A DNA stretch of 64,000 nucleotides, taken from Trinickia soli. Its GTDB lineage: Bacteria; Pseudomonadota; Gammaproteobacteria; Burkholderiales; Burkholderiaceae. This document shows positions 40,498 through 50,555 of this stretch, one piece after another. The notes beneath the pieces were generated by a model. It searched no databases. It saw nothing but the letters and a program-made list of their open reading frames with translations, and was not told where the DNA came from. Positions within the stretch are counted from its first letter, which is position 1; every line of letters starts with the position of its first letter. Made by a program: the position numbers and the translations under genes. The DNA lies in assembly GCF_002879855.1 (NCBI RefSeq), contig NZ_PNYB01000002.1, positions 62,001 to 126,000 on the forward strand, written 5' to 3'.

Positions 40498-42453
40498 ATG
40501 ACTGCATCAAAATCTCGATCGACTTCTTCTCACCCCGAAACCCATACGAGCGGCGCGCAGCAAGCCGGAGCCGGCAACGCTGACATGCAACGCATGTTCG
40601 AAGCCTGGATGGGCGCCTGGCGTTCGTTCGCCGATCCGAGCAAATGGCCGTCCGCGGCACAGGCGGCCCAGATGGGCGGGGCGGCCGCGCAGGCGAACCG
40701 CAGTGCGAGCGGCGCGCCATTCCCGTTTCCGCTCCCGTTCGCGATGCCGCAGATGCCCCAAATGCCGGCAGGCGGGTTCCCGGGTATGACGATGCCCTCG
40801 ATGCCCTCGATGGCCGACGCCAGCCACGCGTTCGCGGGCATGCAACTGCCGGTAGCGGCGATTCCGCCCGAAAAGTTGCGCAAGCTCCAGGCCGATTACT
40901 CGCGCGACTGTCTCGCTCTCATGCAGCAGGCCGGCGCGGCCGACCAGGCGCCGCCCGAGTTGCCCGACCGTCGATTCAGCGCGGACGCCTGGAAAGCCAC
41001 GCCGGCGTTCGCCTACATGGCGGCGTGGTATCTGCTGAACGCCCGCTACCTGCAGGCGCTCGCCGATGCCCTGGATACGGACGCGAAGACCCGCGAACGG
41101 ATTCGCTTCGCCGTGCAGCAGTGGACGGCCGCGGCGTCACCGAGCAACTTCTTCGCACTGAATCCCGAGGCGCAGAAGGCGCTGCTCGAAAGCCACGGCG
41201 AGAGCCTGCGCCAAGGCGTGATGAATCTTCTGGCCGATATGCGCCGCGGCAAGATTTCGCAGAGCGACGAATCGAGATTCGTCGTCGGCAAGAACATCGG
41301 AGCGACCGAGGGCGCGGTCATCTTCGAAAACGAGTTGATGCAACTGATTCAGTACAAGCCGCACACGCCGAGCGTGTTCGAACGGCCGCTGCTGATGGTG
41401 CCGCCTTGTATCAACAAGTTCTATATCCTCGATCTGCAACCCGAGAGTTCGCTTGTCGCGCATGCGCTCGACTGCGGCCATCAGGTCTTCATGATCTCGT
41501 GGCGCAACGTCGACGCGTCGCTGGCTGGCAAGACTTGGGACGACTACATGAGCGAGGGCGTGCTGGCCGCGATCGACGTGGTCAAGAGCGTCAGCGGGCG
41601 TGAACAGATCAATACGTTCGGCTTTTGCATCGGCGGCACGATGATCGCGACGGCGTTGGCCGTATTGGCGGCCCGTGGCGAACATCCGGCCGCGTCGATG
41701 ACGCTGCTCACCGCGATGCTCGACTTCTCCGATACGGGGGTGCTCGACGTGTTCGTCGACGAATCGCACGTGCGCATGCGCGAGCAGGCGATCGGCGGCC
41801 TGAATGGCGCGGCGCCAGGGCTCATGCGCGGCGTCGAGTTCGCGAACGCGTTCTCTTTTCTGAGGCCCAACGACCTGGTGTGGAACTATGTCGTCGACAA
41901 CTACCTCAAAGGCCGCACGCCCGCACCGTTCGACCTGCTGTACTGGAACAGCGATTCGACGAATCTGCCGGGGCCGATGTACGTCTGGTACCTGCGCAAC
42001 ACGTATTTGGAGAACCGCTTGCGCGAGCCGGGCGCACTGACCGTCTGCGGCGAGGCGCTCGACCTTTCGCGCATCGATGTCCCGACGTTCATTTACGGCT
42101 CGCGCGATGACCACATCGTGCCGTGGCGCACCGCGTACGCTTCGGCGCCGCTGCTGACGGGGCCGCAGCGTTTCGTGCTGGGCGCATCGGGGCATATCGC
42201 GGGCGTCATTAATCCGCCGGCGAAGGGCAAACGCAGTTTCTGGTCGCATGAAGGCAACGAGAAGGCGTTGCCCGAGAATCCGGACGACTGGTTCGACGGC
42301 GCCGTCGAAAAGCCGGGCAGCTGGTGGCCGGAGTGGATGGCATGGCTCGAGCAGTACGGCGGCAAGAAGGTCAAGGTGCGTGCGCAGTTGGGCTCGGCCG
42401 AGTACCCGGTTATCGAACCCGCACCGGGCCGGTACGTGCAAGAGCGCGATTGA
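40498..42453 (+). CDS. phaC: Class I poly(3-hydroxyalkanoate) synthase PhaC
   Basis: PhaC polymerises 3-hydroxybutyryl-CoA into PHB granules. The 651-residue protein has a long N-terminal region rich in Met, Pro, Ala and Gln (about 1-130), then the alpha/beta-hydrolase core. The catalytic cysteine is Cys377 in the lipase-like box GFCIGG. The aspartate and histidine of the triad lie in YGSRDDHIVPW and GASGHIAGVINPP. The N-terminal domain also has the conserved FARNLM-like LMNLLADMRRG and VPPCINKFYILDL segments. The ATG at 40498 fits; a GTG frame start at 40438 is unlikely. It heads the phaC-phaA-phaB-phaR cluster. Confidence 0.96.
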   Translation: MTASKSRSTSSHPETHTSGAQQAGAGNADMQRMFEAWMGAWRSFADPSKWPSAAQAAQMGGAAAQANRSASGAPFPFPLPFAMPQMPQMPAGGFPGMTMPSMPSMADASHAFAGMQLPVAAIPPEKLRKLQADYSRDCLALMQQAGAADQAPPELPDRRFSADAWKATPAFAYMAAWYLLNARYLQALADALDTDAKTRERIRFAVQQWTAAASPSNFFALNPEAQKALLESHGESLRQGVMNLLADMRRGKISQSDESRFVVGKNIGATEGAVIFENELMQLIQYKPHTPSVFERPLLMVPPCINKFYILDLQPESSLVAHALDCGHQVFMISWRNVDASLAGKTWDDYMSEGVLAAIDVVKSVSGREQINTFGFCIGGTMIATALAVLAARGEHPAASMTLLTAMLDFSDTGVLDVFVDESHVRMREQAIGGLNGAAPGLMRGVEFANAFSFLRPNDLVWNYVVDNYLKGRTPAPFDLLYWNSDSTNLPGPMYVWYLRNTYLENRLREPGALTVCGEALDLSRIDVPTFIYGSRDDHIVPWRTAYASAPLLTGPQRFVLGASGHIAGVINPPAKGKRSFWSHEGNEKALPENPDDWFDGAVEKPGSWWPEWMAWLEQYGGKKVKVRAQLGSAEYPVIEPAPGRYVQERD

Positions 42454-42569
42454 TTCAACCGAGGGCCGGCGACGGGTCGGATCGATCGATCCGGCGTTGA
42501 TCGGGGCTGGGGAAGCTTTTTAACTATGATGCGCGGCCCTCAGGCCGCCTCACCCGCAAGGAGTCACAA

Positions 42570-43751
42570 ATGACTGACGTAGTGATCGTATCGGCCGCCC
42601 GTACGGCGGTCGGCAAATTCGGCGGCTCGCTCGCGAAGATTGCTGCGCCCGACCTCGGCGCGGCCGTCGTGCGCGCGGTGCTCGAACGCGCGGGTGTCAA
42701 GCCCGAACAAGTGAGCGAAGTCATCTTGGGACAGGTGCTGACGGCCGGCTCGGGCCAGAACCCGGCGCGTCAGGCGCTGATCAAGGCCGGCTTGCCGAGC
42801 GCCGTGCCCGGCATGACCATCAACAAGGTCTGCGGCTCCGGCTTGAAAGCCGTGATGTTGGCGGCGAACGCAGTGATTTCGGGCGACGCCGACATCGTCG
42901 TCGCGGGCGGACAAGAGAACATGAGCGCCGCGCCGCACGTGTTGCCGGGCTCGCGCGACGGCTTCCGCATGGGCGACGCCAAGCTCGTCGACACGATGAT
43001 CGTCGACGGCTTGTGGGACGTCTATAACCAGTACCACATGGGTATCACCGCCGAGAACGTGGCCAAGGAATACGGCATTACGCGCGAAGAGCAGGACAAG
43101 TTCGCTGCGTTGTCGCAGAACAAGGCCGAGGCCGCGCAAAAGTCCGGCCGCTTCGACGATGAGATCGTTCCGATCGAGATTCCGCAGCGTAAAGGCGAAC
43201 CGTTGCGCTTTGTGACCGATGAATTCGTGCGCCATGGCGTGACGGCCGATGCGCTGTCGAGCCTGAAGCCGGCGTTCTCGAAGGAAGGCACGGTCACGGC
43301 CGCCAACGCCTCCGGTCTCAACGACGGCGCGGCCGCCGTGCTCGTGATGTCGGCGAAGAAGGCTGAGGCGCTCGGTTTGACGCCGCTTGCCCGCATCAAG
43401 GCTTACGCGAACGCGGGCGTCGATCCGAAGGTGATGGGCATGGGGCCGGTGCCGGCATCGCGCCGCTGTCTCGAGCGCGCGGGTTGGTCGGTGGGCGACC
43501 TGGATCTCATGGAAATCAACGAAGCGTTTGCGGCGCAGGCGCTGGCAGTCCATAAGCAAATGGGTTGGGATACGTCGAAGATCAACGTGAACGGCGGGGC
43601 GATCGCGATCGGTCATCCGATCGGCGCATCGGGTTGCCGCATTCTTGTCACGCTGCTGCATGAGATGCAAAAGCGCGATGCGAAGCGTGGCCTTGCGTCG
43701 CTCTGCATCGGCGGGGGGATGGGCGTCGCATTGGCGGTCGAGCGCGCTTGA
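42570..43751 (+). CDS. phaA: Acetyl-CoA acetyltransferase (beta-ketothiolase)
   Basis: Joins two acetyl-CoA into acetoacetyl-CoA, the first step of PHB synthesis. The 393-residue thiolase has the acyl-accepting cysteine Cys88 in [13 protein letters not shown]. The catalytic His is in [17 protein letters not shown], and the second Cys in [12 protein letters not shown]. The ribosome site AAGGAGTCACAA is strong. It follows phaC after 116 bases and precedes phaB by 100, the usual order in Burkholderia and Cupriavidus. Confidence 0.97.
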   Translation: MTDVVIVSAARTAVGKFGGSLAKIAAPDLGAAVVRAVLERAGVKPEQVSEVILGQVLTAGSGQNPARQALIKAGLPSAVPGMTINKVCGSGLKAVMLAANAVISGDADIVVAGGQENMSAAPHVLPGSRDGFRMGDAKLVDTMIVDGLWDVYNQYHMGITAENVAKEYGITREEQDKFAALSQNKAEAAQKSGRFDDEIVPIEIPQRKGEPLRFVTDEFVRHGVTADALSSLKPAFSKEGTVTAANASGLNDGAAAVLVMSAKKAEALGLTPLARIKAYANAGVDPKVMGMGPVPASRRCLERAGWSVGDLDLMEINEAFAAQALAVHKQMGWDTSKINVNGGAIAIGHPIGASGCRILVTLLHEMQKRDAKRGLASLCIGGGMGVALAVERA

Positions 43752-43851
43752 TGCGCGCAACAGCCGCGGGCAGAGCTGTTGGAGCACTGCGGTGGCAACG
43801 AAGCGGGTCGCCGGCAGGCGTCCTGCAATACACAGGAATGGAGCGTGATTC

Positions 43852-44592
43852 ATGACTCAGCGTATTGCGTACGTAACGGGCGGGATGGGTGGCATCGGCA
43901 CCGGGATCTGCCAACGCCTTCATAAGCAAGGCTTCAGGGTGGTCGCCGGCTGCGGGCCGAATTCGCCACGGCGCGTCACCTGGCTCGAGCAGCAAAAGGC
44001 GCTCGGGTTCGACTTTGTCGCCTCGGAGGGCAACGTGGGCGACTGGGAGTCGACCAAGACCGCGTTCGACAAGGTGAAAGCCGAGGTGGGCGAAATCGAC
44101 GTGCTCGTCAACAACGCGGGCATCACGCGCGACGTCGTGTTCCGCAAAATGACGCACGAAGATTGGACGGCCGTCATCGATACGAATCTGACGAGCTTGT
44201 TCAACGTCACCAAGCAAGTCATCGACGGCATGGTGGAGCGGGGCTTCGGGCGCGTGATCAATATCTCGTCGGTGAACGGGCAAAAGGGTCAGTTCGGGCA
44301 AACGAACTATTCGACGGCCAAAGCCGGCATTCACGGCTTCACGATGGCCCTTGCGCAGGAAGTGGCAACCAAGGGCGTGACCGTCAATACCGTGTCCCCG
44401 GGCTACATCGGCACGGACATGGTGAAGTCGATCCGCGCCGACGTGCTCGAGAAGATCATCGCGACGATTCCGGTTCGCCGTCTGGGCACGCCGGACGAGA
44501 TCGCATCGATCGTCGCCTGGCTGGCCTCGGACGAATCGGGCTTCGCCACGGGCGCCGATTTCTCGTTGAACGGCGGTTTGCATATGGGCTGA
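43852..44592 (+). CDS. phaB: Acetoacetyl-CoA reductase
   Basis: An NADPH-dependent short-chain dehydrogenase giving (R)-3-hydroxybutyryl-CoA, the second PHB step. The 246-residue protein has the cofactor motif TGGMGGIGTGIC, NNAGITRD, the catalytic Tyr-x3-Lys in YSTAKAG, and the preceding INISSVNG serine. The end GGLHMG is typical of the family. Ribosome site GGAATGGAG. It is followed by phaR after 147 bases. Confidence 0.97.
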   Translation: MTQRIAYVTGGMGGIGTGICQRLHKQGFRVVAGCGPNSPRRVTWLEQQKALGFDFVASEGNVGDWESTKTAFDKVKAEVGEIDVLVNNAGITRDVVFRKMTHEDWTAVIDTNLTSLFNVTKQVIDGMVERGFGRVINISSVNGQKGQFGQTNYSTAKAGIHGFTMALAQEVATKGVTVNTVSPGYIGTDMVKSIRADVLEKIIATIPVRRLGTPDEIASIVAWLASDESGFATGADFSLNGGLHMG

Positions 44593-44739
44593 CGCCCGGG
44601 CGCCGGCGGCGGTTCCCACGGCCGTCGGCGCAAAACGCGTTAAAGTATATGGGTTTCGGGGGTCCGGTTCGCTGCGGCAGACGTGGCGGATTCAAGGAGC
44701 GCCGTCATTGCGCTGCGTTGCGTTCATAAAAGGCATTAC

Positions 44740-45306
44740 ATGTCGACTACAAAGAAAACAGCCGAGCGATTCATTAAAAAGTACCCGAACCGTCGGCTCT
44801 ATGACACGGAGACGAGCACGTACATCACGCTGAGCGACGTCAAGCAGCTCGTGCTCGATCAGGAGGATTTCAAGGTCATCGATGCGAAGACCAATGAGGA
44901 TCTGACGCGCAGCATTTTGCTGCAGATCATTCTCGAGGAGGAAAGCGGCGGGGTGCCGATGTTCTCTTCGTCGATGCTTTCGCAGATCATCCGTTTTTAC
45001 GGTCACGCGATGCAAGGCATGATGGGCGTTTACCTCGAAAAGAACATTCAAGCGTTCATCGAGATTCAGAACAAGCTGGCCGAGCAGTCGAAGAACCTCT
45101 ATGAAGGCAATGCACTGAACCCCGAGGTCTGGTCGCAATTCATGAACATGCAGGCGCCGATGATGCAAGGGATGATGACGAGCTACATCGAGCAGTCGAA
45201 AAACATGTTCGTGCAGATGCAGGAACAGATGCAGAACCAGGCCAAGACGATGTTCAGCTCGTTCAACTTCAAGCCGGGCACGGGTTCCGAGCCGGAGAAG
45301 AAGTAA
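44740..45306 (+). CDS. phaR: PHB synthesis repressor PhaR
   Basis: PhaR represses phasin and pha genes and is released when it binds nascent PHB. The 188-residue protein has the N-terminal DNA-binding domain (FIKKYPNRRLYDTETSTYI), the PHB accumulation-regulatory domain (LSQIIRFYGHAMQGMMGVYL) and a Met/Gln-rich C-terminal helix (MQAPMMQGMMTSYIEQSKN) typical for PHB surface binding. The ATG at 44740 fits; the longer frame is upstream leader. Confidence 0.94.
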   Translation: MSTTKKTAERFIKKYPNRRLYDTETSTYITLSDVKQLVLDQEDFKVIDAKTNEDLTRSILLQIILEEESGGVPMFSSSMLSQIIRFYGHAMQGMMGVYLEKNIQAFIEIQNKLAEQSKNLYEGNALNPEVWSQFMNMQAPMMQGMMTSYIEQSKNMFVQMQEQMQNQAKTMFSSFNFKPGTGSEPEKK

Positions 45307-45404
45307 CGAACGTGCGGGAGCGGGTGGTAGTGTCGGCCCCGGACGGAGGTTTGGGGGCGCGCCGGGCGAAAGAACGGGGTGCCGGCCCGACCGGGCGCCG
45401 AGCG

Positions 45405-45410
45405 TATAAT
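45405..45410 (+). promoter_or_regulatory. Consensus -10 element upstream of rimO
   Basis: A perfect TATAAT lies 84 bases before the rimO start in the 188-base gap after phaR. No -35 is seen at 17 bases, where the sequence is CCGGCC. It marks rimO as probably having its own promoter. Confidence 0.45.
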
Positions 45411-45494
45411 CCCACGTTTGTCCGGTGAGCCGCTGGCCGCGAAATCGCGTGCGAAGCGCTGGGCCGGAGTCTTCGCCATTCGCTGGATCACCTC

Positions 45495-46907
45495 ATGCCG
45501 CACACTTCCGCTTCCCCCGAGCCTTTGCCAGCCACGCCTCAGGCAGCGTCTCAACCGCCCAAAGTGGGCTTCGTTTCGCTGGGCTGCCCCAAAGCGCTGG
45601 TCGATTCCGAGCAGATCATCACGCAGTTGCGCGCGGAGGGCTACGCGATCTCGGGCACCTATGATGGCGCCGATCTCGTCGTCGTCAACACCTGCGGGTT
45701 CATCGACGAAGCGGTACAAGAGAGCCTGGACGCGATCGGCGAAGCGCTGACCGAAAACGGCAAGGTGATCGTGACGGGCTGTCTCGGTGCGAAAAAGAGC
45801 GCCAGCGGCGAGGGGCTCATCGAGCAGGTGCATCCGAAGGTTCTGGCCGTCACGGGCCCGCATGCCGTCGGTGAGGTCATGCAAGCCGTCCATAGCCATC
45901 TGCCGAAACCGCACGATCCGTTCGTCGATCTCGTGCCGGCTGCCGGCATCAAGCTCACGCCGCGCCACTATGCGTATCTGAAGATTTCCGAAGGCTGCAA
46001 TCACCGCTGCACGTTCTGCATCATTCCCTCGATGCGCGGCGATCTCGTGTCGCGACCCGTGGCCGAGGTGATGCTCGAAGCCGAGAATCTGTTCAAGTCG
46101 GGCGTCAAGGAGCTACTCGTCATCTCGCAAGACACGAGCGCCTATGGCGTCGACGTGAAGTTCCGCACCGGTTTTTGGAATGGCCGGCCGCTCAAGACGC
46201 GCATGACCGAACTCGTCGGCGCCCTGGGCGAGCTCGCGGCGCAGTACGGGGCGTGGGTGCGGCTGCACTACGTCTATCCGTATCCGCACGTCAACGAAAT
46301 CATTCCGATGATGGCCGAAGGACCGCTCAAAGGCCACGTGCTGCCTTATCTCGATGTGCCGTTCCAGCACGCCGATCCCGAAGTGCTGAAACGCATGAAG
46401 CGGCCGGCCAATGCCGAGCGCACGCTCGAGCGCGTGGCCGCCTGGCGCCGCATGTGCCCGGATCTGACCATCCGCAGCACGTTCATCGCCGGCTTTCCCG
46501 GCGAAACGGAAGCGCAATTCGAAACGCTGCTCGAATTCGTTCGCGCGGCCGAACTCGATCGCGTCGGCTGCTTCGCCTACTCGCCCGTCGAAGGGGCGAG
46601 CGCAAACGAGCTCGATGGCGCGTTGCCCGACGAAGTGCGCGAGGAGCGCCGTGCGCGCTTCATGGAAGTCGCCGAGGAGGTTTCGGCGCAGCGCATGAAA
46701 CGCAAGGTTGGCAAGACGCTCAAAGTACTGATCGACGAAGTCAATGCCGACGGCGGCATCGGCCGCACGGCCGCCGATGCGCCTGAAATCGACGGCGTTG
46801 TCTATGTCGCTCCCGCAACCAAGGCGTCGAAGCGCTACAAGGCGGGCGATTTCGTCTCGGTTCGAATCACGGGCGCCGACGGCCACGATCTGTGGGGCGA
46901 AGTCTGA
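45495..46907 (+). CDS. rimO: Ribosomal protein uS12 methylthiotransferase RimO
   Basis: RimO is a radical-SAM enzyme that methylthiolates Asp88 of ribosomal protein S12. The 470-residue protein has an N-terminal UPF0004 domain with cysteines in [16 protein letters not shown] and TGCLGAKK (second Fe-S cluster). The radical-SAM motif is [17 protein letters not shown], and a C-terminal TRAM domain follows. Length and motif order are standard. Confidence 0.96.
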   Translation: MPHTSASPEPLPATPQAASQPPKVGFVSLGCPKALVDSEQIITQLRAEGYAISGTYDGADLVVVNTCGFIDEAVQESLDAIGEALTENGKVIVTGCLGAKKSASGEGLIEQVHPKVLAVTGPHAVGEVMQAVHSHLPKPHDPFVDLVPAAGIKLTPRHYAYLKISEGCNHRCTFCIIPSMRGDLVSRPVAEVMLEAENLFKSGVKELLVISQDTSAYGVDVKFRTGFWNGRPLKTRMTELVGALGELAAQYGAWVRLHYVYPYPHVNEIIPMMAEGPLKGHVLPYLDVPFQHADPEVLKRMKRPANAERTLERVAAWRRMCPDLTIRSTFIAGFPGETEAQFETLLEFVRAAELDRVGCFAYSPVEGASANELDGALPDEVREERRARFMEVAEEVSAQRMKRKVGKTLKVLIDEVNADGGIGRTAADAPEIDGVVYVAPATKASKRYKAGDFVSVRITGADGHDLWGEV

Positions 46908-47016
46908 CGCTGCCTCGCTTTGTTCGCGTAACGATAAGCCGCCATGGCGAGCCGGCATGGCCGTCATCTTCGCGCGGCGGTAAAACAAGATGCTGCCATC
47001 AGAGGACCGAGACACG

Positions 47017-47703
47017 ATGAGGGCGCGGTTTGGTAAGCAGGACCGATGTGAAGGCAAAGCGCACCTGTGCGCCGGGGGCGCCATCCTGTCAGTGCTGTGC
47101 TCGCTCGTGCTGCTGGTGCTCTGGCCGCGTTCGGTGTGGGCTCAGGCGGCCACCGCGGTAGGCGCCGCGATCGGTCAACAGGCCGACGACGCAGCCGGCT
47201 GGGTGGCGCACCGACGTTCCGATGCGGCCAGCCTTGTCGGGCAAAGCGCTTCGGATGCAGCGGAAACAGTCAACCGGCAGGCCACGGATGCGGCCGGCGC
47301 AATCGCTCGACAATCCGCCGATGCGGCCGCGGTCGCGGTGCCGCGTGCGCCGGCCCCGCTTGTGCCCAATCCGGAGTTCGCCCATTTCCCACGCTATGCC
47401 GGCATGTTGGGCTCGCGCCGGATCGTGTTGCGTCTTGGTAAGAAGGCCGACGCCGATGATCCGACGGGCGTGCATGGCGAATATCAATTCGTCGATACGG
47501 GCGAAGTCGTGCTCGTAGCCGGCGACCGTGAAGGCGATGTGCTCGAAATCGAAGAATCGAACGATGGCACGACCATCACGGGCAATTGGGTCGGGCGCTT
47601 TGCCGCCGACGGCTCGCTTGCCGGCGATCGCATGAACATCGACGATTCCGATCCCCAGCCATTCGCTCTCCGCCCGCTTGCGGGCATCTCATCGACACCG
47701 TGA
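47017..47703 (+). CDS. Exported protein with five 11-residue repeats and a beta-rich domain
   Basis: Not a named family. The 228-residue protein has an N-terminal hydrophobic segment (about 20-40, ILSVLCSLVLLVLWPRSVWA) that is a signal peptide or anchor. Five consecutive 11-residue units of the form xxDAAxxxxxx follow (about 56-110): ADDAAGWVAHR, RSDAASLVGQS, ASDAAETVNRQ, ATDAAGAIARQ, SADAAAVAVPR. These form an amphipathic helix like LEA or apolipoprotein repeats. The C-terminal 100 residues are beta-rich (RIVLRLGKK, GEYQFVDTGEVVLVAG, ITGNWVGRFAADGSLAG). Start chosen at 47017; an ATG at 46990 is also possible. It ends two bases before metC. Confidence 0.7.
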   Translation: MRARFGKQDRCEGKAHLCAGGAILSVLCSLVLLVLWPRSVWAQAATAVGAAIGQQADDAAGWVAHRRSDAASLVGQSASDAAETVNRQATDAAGAIARQSADAAAVAVPRAPAPLVPNPEFAHFPRYAGMLGSRRIVLRLGKKADADDPTGVHGEYQFVDTGEVVLVAGDREGDVLEIEESNDGTTITGNWVGRFAADGSLAGDRMNIDDSDPQPFALRPLAGISSTP

Positions 47704-47705
47704 CC

Positions 47706-48893
47706 ATGACCGACTCCGCTTCCTCTCGCGCACGCCAGACTCGTATCGTTCATCCCGACGTCGAGCTTTCGCCCGGCTTCGAATCGTTCTCGACCCCCGT
47801 CATGCGCGCGTCGACGGTGGTGTTTCCCAATCTGGCCGCCGTACGGGCAGCCGATTGGCGCAACGACGGGCAGTGGCGCTACGGCTTGCATGCGACGCCC
47901 ACCTCGGCTGCGTTGACGCAGCGTCTGGCACAGATCGAAGGTGGCAGGTATGCGCTGTTGCAGCCGTCCGGGCTGTCGGCGATTTCGAATGTCTACTTCG
48001 GTATCGTCAAAGCCGGCGACGATGTTTTGATTCCCGACAACGTCTATTCGCCGAATCGCGAGCACGCCAACTGGCTCGCACACGACTTCGGCCTTTCGGT
48101 CCGCTACTACGACCCGATGATCGGCGCGGGCATTGCCGGGTTGATTCGACCAAACACGCGGCTGATCTGGCTCGAAGCCCCGGGTTCCGTGACGATGGAA
48201 GTCCCCGACGTTCCGGCGATCGCCGCGGCCGCGCGGGCGCGCAACGTCGTGACGGCGATCGACAATACGTACTCGGCGGGCCTTGCGTTCCGGCCGCTCG
48301 AGCACGGCGTCGATATCTCCGTGCAAGCGCTCACGAAATACCAGTCGGGCGGGAGTGACATACTGATGGGCGCCACGATTACGGCGAGCGAGGAACTGCA
48401 CCACGAGCTCAAGCGTGCGCGCATGCGTGTCGGGATCGGCGTGTCGGCCGATGACTGTTCGCTCGTGCTGCGCAGCCTGCCGAGCATGAAGGCGCGTTTC
48501 GAAGCGCATGATCGCAGCGCGCTCGCGCTGGCTCATTGGCTCAAAGCGCGGCCCGAGATCGCGGCTGTGTTGCACCCTGCGTTCGAGGATTGCCCGGGCC
48601 ACGCTGCGTTCAAGCGTGACTTCACGGCAGCCGGCGGCCTCTTTTCGGTCGTGTTCGACGAGCGTTACAGCCCGGCGCAGATCGATGCATTCGTGGAGGC
48701 GCTCGAGTTGTTCGCCATCGGCTGGAGTTGGGGCGGGGCGCATAGCCTGGCGATGCCGTACGACATTGCGTCGATGCGCTCCGAATCGCAATGGCCGCAC
48801 CGCGGCGTGCTGGTCCGGTTCTATGTCGGGCTCGAAGACGAGGCGGACTTGTGCGCCGATGTCGCGCGCGCGATGGCGGCGGCGCTCGGCTGA
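47706..48893 (+). CDS. metC: Cystathionine beta-lyase (PLP-dependent)
   Basis: A 395-residue Cys/Met-metabolism PLP enzyme. The PLP-binding lysine is in SVQALTKYQSGGSDILMG; YGLHATPT, QPSGLSAISN, DNVYSPNREHANWL and the VTAIDNTYSAG aspartate are family-typical. The sequence is closest in pattern to MetC (cystathionine to homocysteine) rather than MetB or MetZ, but substrate assignment within the family is uncertain. It follows the 11-mer repeat protein by two bases, so the two are cotranscribed. A bidirectional terminator lies after it. Confidence 0.88.
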   Translation: MTDSASSRARQTRIVHPDVELSPGFESFSTPVMRASTVVFPNLAAVRAADWRNDGQWRYGLHATPTSAALTQRLAQIEGGRYALLQPSGLSAISNVYFGIVKAGDDVLIPDNVYSPNREHANWLAHDFGLSVRYYDPMIGAGIAGLIRPNTRLIWLEAPGSVTMEVPDVPAIAAAARARNVVTAIDNTYSAGLAFRPLEHGVDISVQALTKYQSGGSDILMGATITASEELHHELKRARMRVGIGVSADDCSLVLRSLPSMKARFEAHDRSALALAHWLKARPEIAAVLHPAFEDCPGHAAFKRDFTAAGGLFSVVFDERYSPAQIDAFVEALELFAIGWSWGGAHSLAMPYDIASMRSESQWPHRGVLVRFYVGLEDEADLCADVARAMAAALG

Positions 48894-48909
48894 GCCATTC
48901 CAGATAAAA

Positions 48910-48937
48910 CGCGCAGGCTATCGGGCCTGCGCGCTTT
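48910..48937. terminator. Bidirectional terminator between metC and serB
   Basis: A 9-bp stem CGCGCAGGC / GCCTGCGCG (48910-48918 and 48925-48933) with loop TATCGG. The minus-strand copy is followed by TTTTATC and serves serB; the plus-strand copy is followed by CTTTG and is weaker. Confidence 0.8.
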
Positions 48938-48970
48938 GCCCGGGGCGGGCCGGACCCGGCTGATGGCCGT

Positions 48971-49810
48971 TCAGAACAAGCGCAGCAACCCGTCGAGACC
49001 GACGTGATTGAACGCGACGCTGGCCGCCGCCCGCACGACCGGCTTCGCGCGAAACGCGACTGACAGGCCCACTTCCGCCATCATCTCCAAATCGTTCGAG
49101 CCGTCTCCCAGCGCAATGGCCCGGGACGTGGGGATGCCGAGCCTGGCGCAGGTCTCGCGCACCGTCCGTGCTTTGACGCTCGCGTTGACGATTTCGCCGG
49201 TCACCTTGCCGGTCAGCTTACCGTCGACGATTTCCAGCGTGTTCGCGCAGGCAAAATCGAGCCCCAACTGCGCTTTGAGTCGTTCGGTGAAGAACGTGAA
49301 CCCGCCCGAAACGAGCAGCGTGCTCAGGCCGGCCGCCTTCGCGCCCGCCAACATGGTTTGCGCACCGGGCGACAAGCGCAGACGCTCCGTGAACACATGT
49401 TCGAGCGCCGATGCGTCGAGTCCCTTGAGCAGCGCCACGCGCGCCGTCAGGCTTTCGTTGAAATTCTTGATCTCGCCGCGCATCGACGCTTCCGTGATGG
49501 CGGAGACTTCGGCTTTGAGGCCGCAGAAATCGGCGATTTCGTCGATGCATTCGATCGTGATCAACGTCGAATCCATGTCCATCGCGACGAGACCGAAGTC
49601 GCGCAGCGTACGGCCCGGTTCGACGAAGGCGTAATCGAGCGCGTGGGTCGAACAGTACGATTCGATATCGAGACGTTGCCGCGGGTCGGCATCGGCGATA
49701 CGAAGTGCATGGCCGTCGATCGTATGCGCTTGCGCGCCGCGGGCGAGTGCGACGAGCGGCTTGACATGGGCGGCCGCGAACGGCTCGGGGCTTTGGACGA
49801 CGAGATTCAT
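48971..49810 (-). CDS. serB: Phosphoserine phosphatase
   Basis: SerB dephosphorylates phosphoserine, the last step of serine synthesis. The 279-residue HAD-family protein has the nucleophile and general-acid aspartates Asp78 and Asp80 in AMDMDSTLITIE, motif II in LLVSGGFTFF, and motif III GDGSNDLEMMAEVG. The N-terminal 70 residues are a small extra domain. It is divergent from the exported protein at 49966. Confidence 0.95.
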   Translation of the reverse strand: MNLVVQSPEPFAAAHVKPLVALARGAQAHTIDGHALRIADADPRQRLDIESYCSTHALDYAFVEPGRTLRDFGLVAMDMDSTLITIECIDEIADFCGLKAEVSAITEASMRGEIKNFNESLTARVALLKGLDASALEHVFTERLRLSPGAQTMLAGAKAAGLSTLLVSGGFTFFTERLKAQLGLDFACANTLEIVDGKLTGKVTGEIVNASVKARTVRETCARLGIPTSRAIALGDGSNDLEMMAEVGLSVAFRAKPVVRAAASVAFNHVGLDGLLRLF

Positions 49811-49965
49811 GAAAATGGCGATGCGCTGTAGGAAACCGGCGGGCTGCCGCTATGGGCGGAAAATCCCGGTATTGTAGCGGGTCGGTTGGGGTTAGACTGA
49901 CAACGCGTCGATGACCATCGGTCGCGCCCCGCAAAGCGGAGCGCCCGCCCAGCCAGGAGGTGAGC

Positions 49966-50520
49966 ATGAGGGTTCGTTTGAAGCCTGTAGCCGTTTTGGT
50001 TTGCGTCGCCGCATTTGCGGCCAGTGGTTTCGCTCAAATCGCGCAAGCGGCGCCGCCGATCACCGTCACATCGAAGACGCCGGCCGATGGACCGATCAAG
50101 TACACGGTCAAGGTCGTATCGAAGATCTATGGCAATGCGCAGGACACACGCACGATCCGTTCGGGACAAACCGACGATTACACCTGGATGACGCCGCCGC
50201 CCGGTGGCCCCGTGACAGTCCCGGAGAAATGCCCGAATTACGCGACCTTTACGCTCGACACCAACGATGAGGCACAGCGTGAAATGCGCATCAGGCTCGC
50301 GCCGACGGTGGCCGAAGACGGCACTGCTACCGTGCAATTGAGCGTGCATGCCAGTGCGCCTCATGGAAAGATCAGCGCGAAGTCGGGCGGCAAGACGCTT
50401 CAATGTCCCGGCGTCTCGACGCTGAGCCAGGTCGTGCGTTTCACGATGTCGACGGACGGCAGCGCGAAAACGATCACGCTCAGCGATGGCTCACAGGTGA
50501 CCATTTCGGCGAAACCTTAG
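49966..50520 (+). CDS. Small exported protein of unknown function
   Basis: No family recognised with confidence. The 184-residue protein has a signal peptide (about 1-29, VAVLVCVAAFAASGFAQIAQA) followed by a short beta-rich domain with two cysteines (EKCPNYATF and LQCPGVS) that could pair in the periplasm. The ribosome site CAGGAGGTGAGC is excellent, so translation should be strong. Conserved-looking features are the regular strands ITVTSKT, YTVKVVSKI and TATVQLSVHA. It is convergent with fetB (35-base gap). Confidence 0.75.
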   Translation: MRVRLKPVAVLVCVAAFAASGFAQIAQAAPPITVTSKTPADGPIKYTVKVVSKIYGNAQDTRTIRSGQTDDYTWMTPPPGGPVTVPEKCPNYATFTLDTNDEAQREMRIRLAPTVAEDGTATVQLSVHASAPHGKISAKSGGKTLQCPGVSTLSQVVRFTMSTDGSAKTITLSDGSQVTISAKP

Positions 50521-50555
50521 CCGATCGCTCTGCGCAGTGGCGTGGTGCGTCATGG

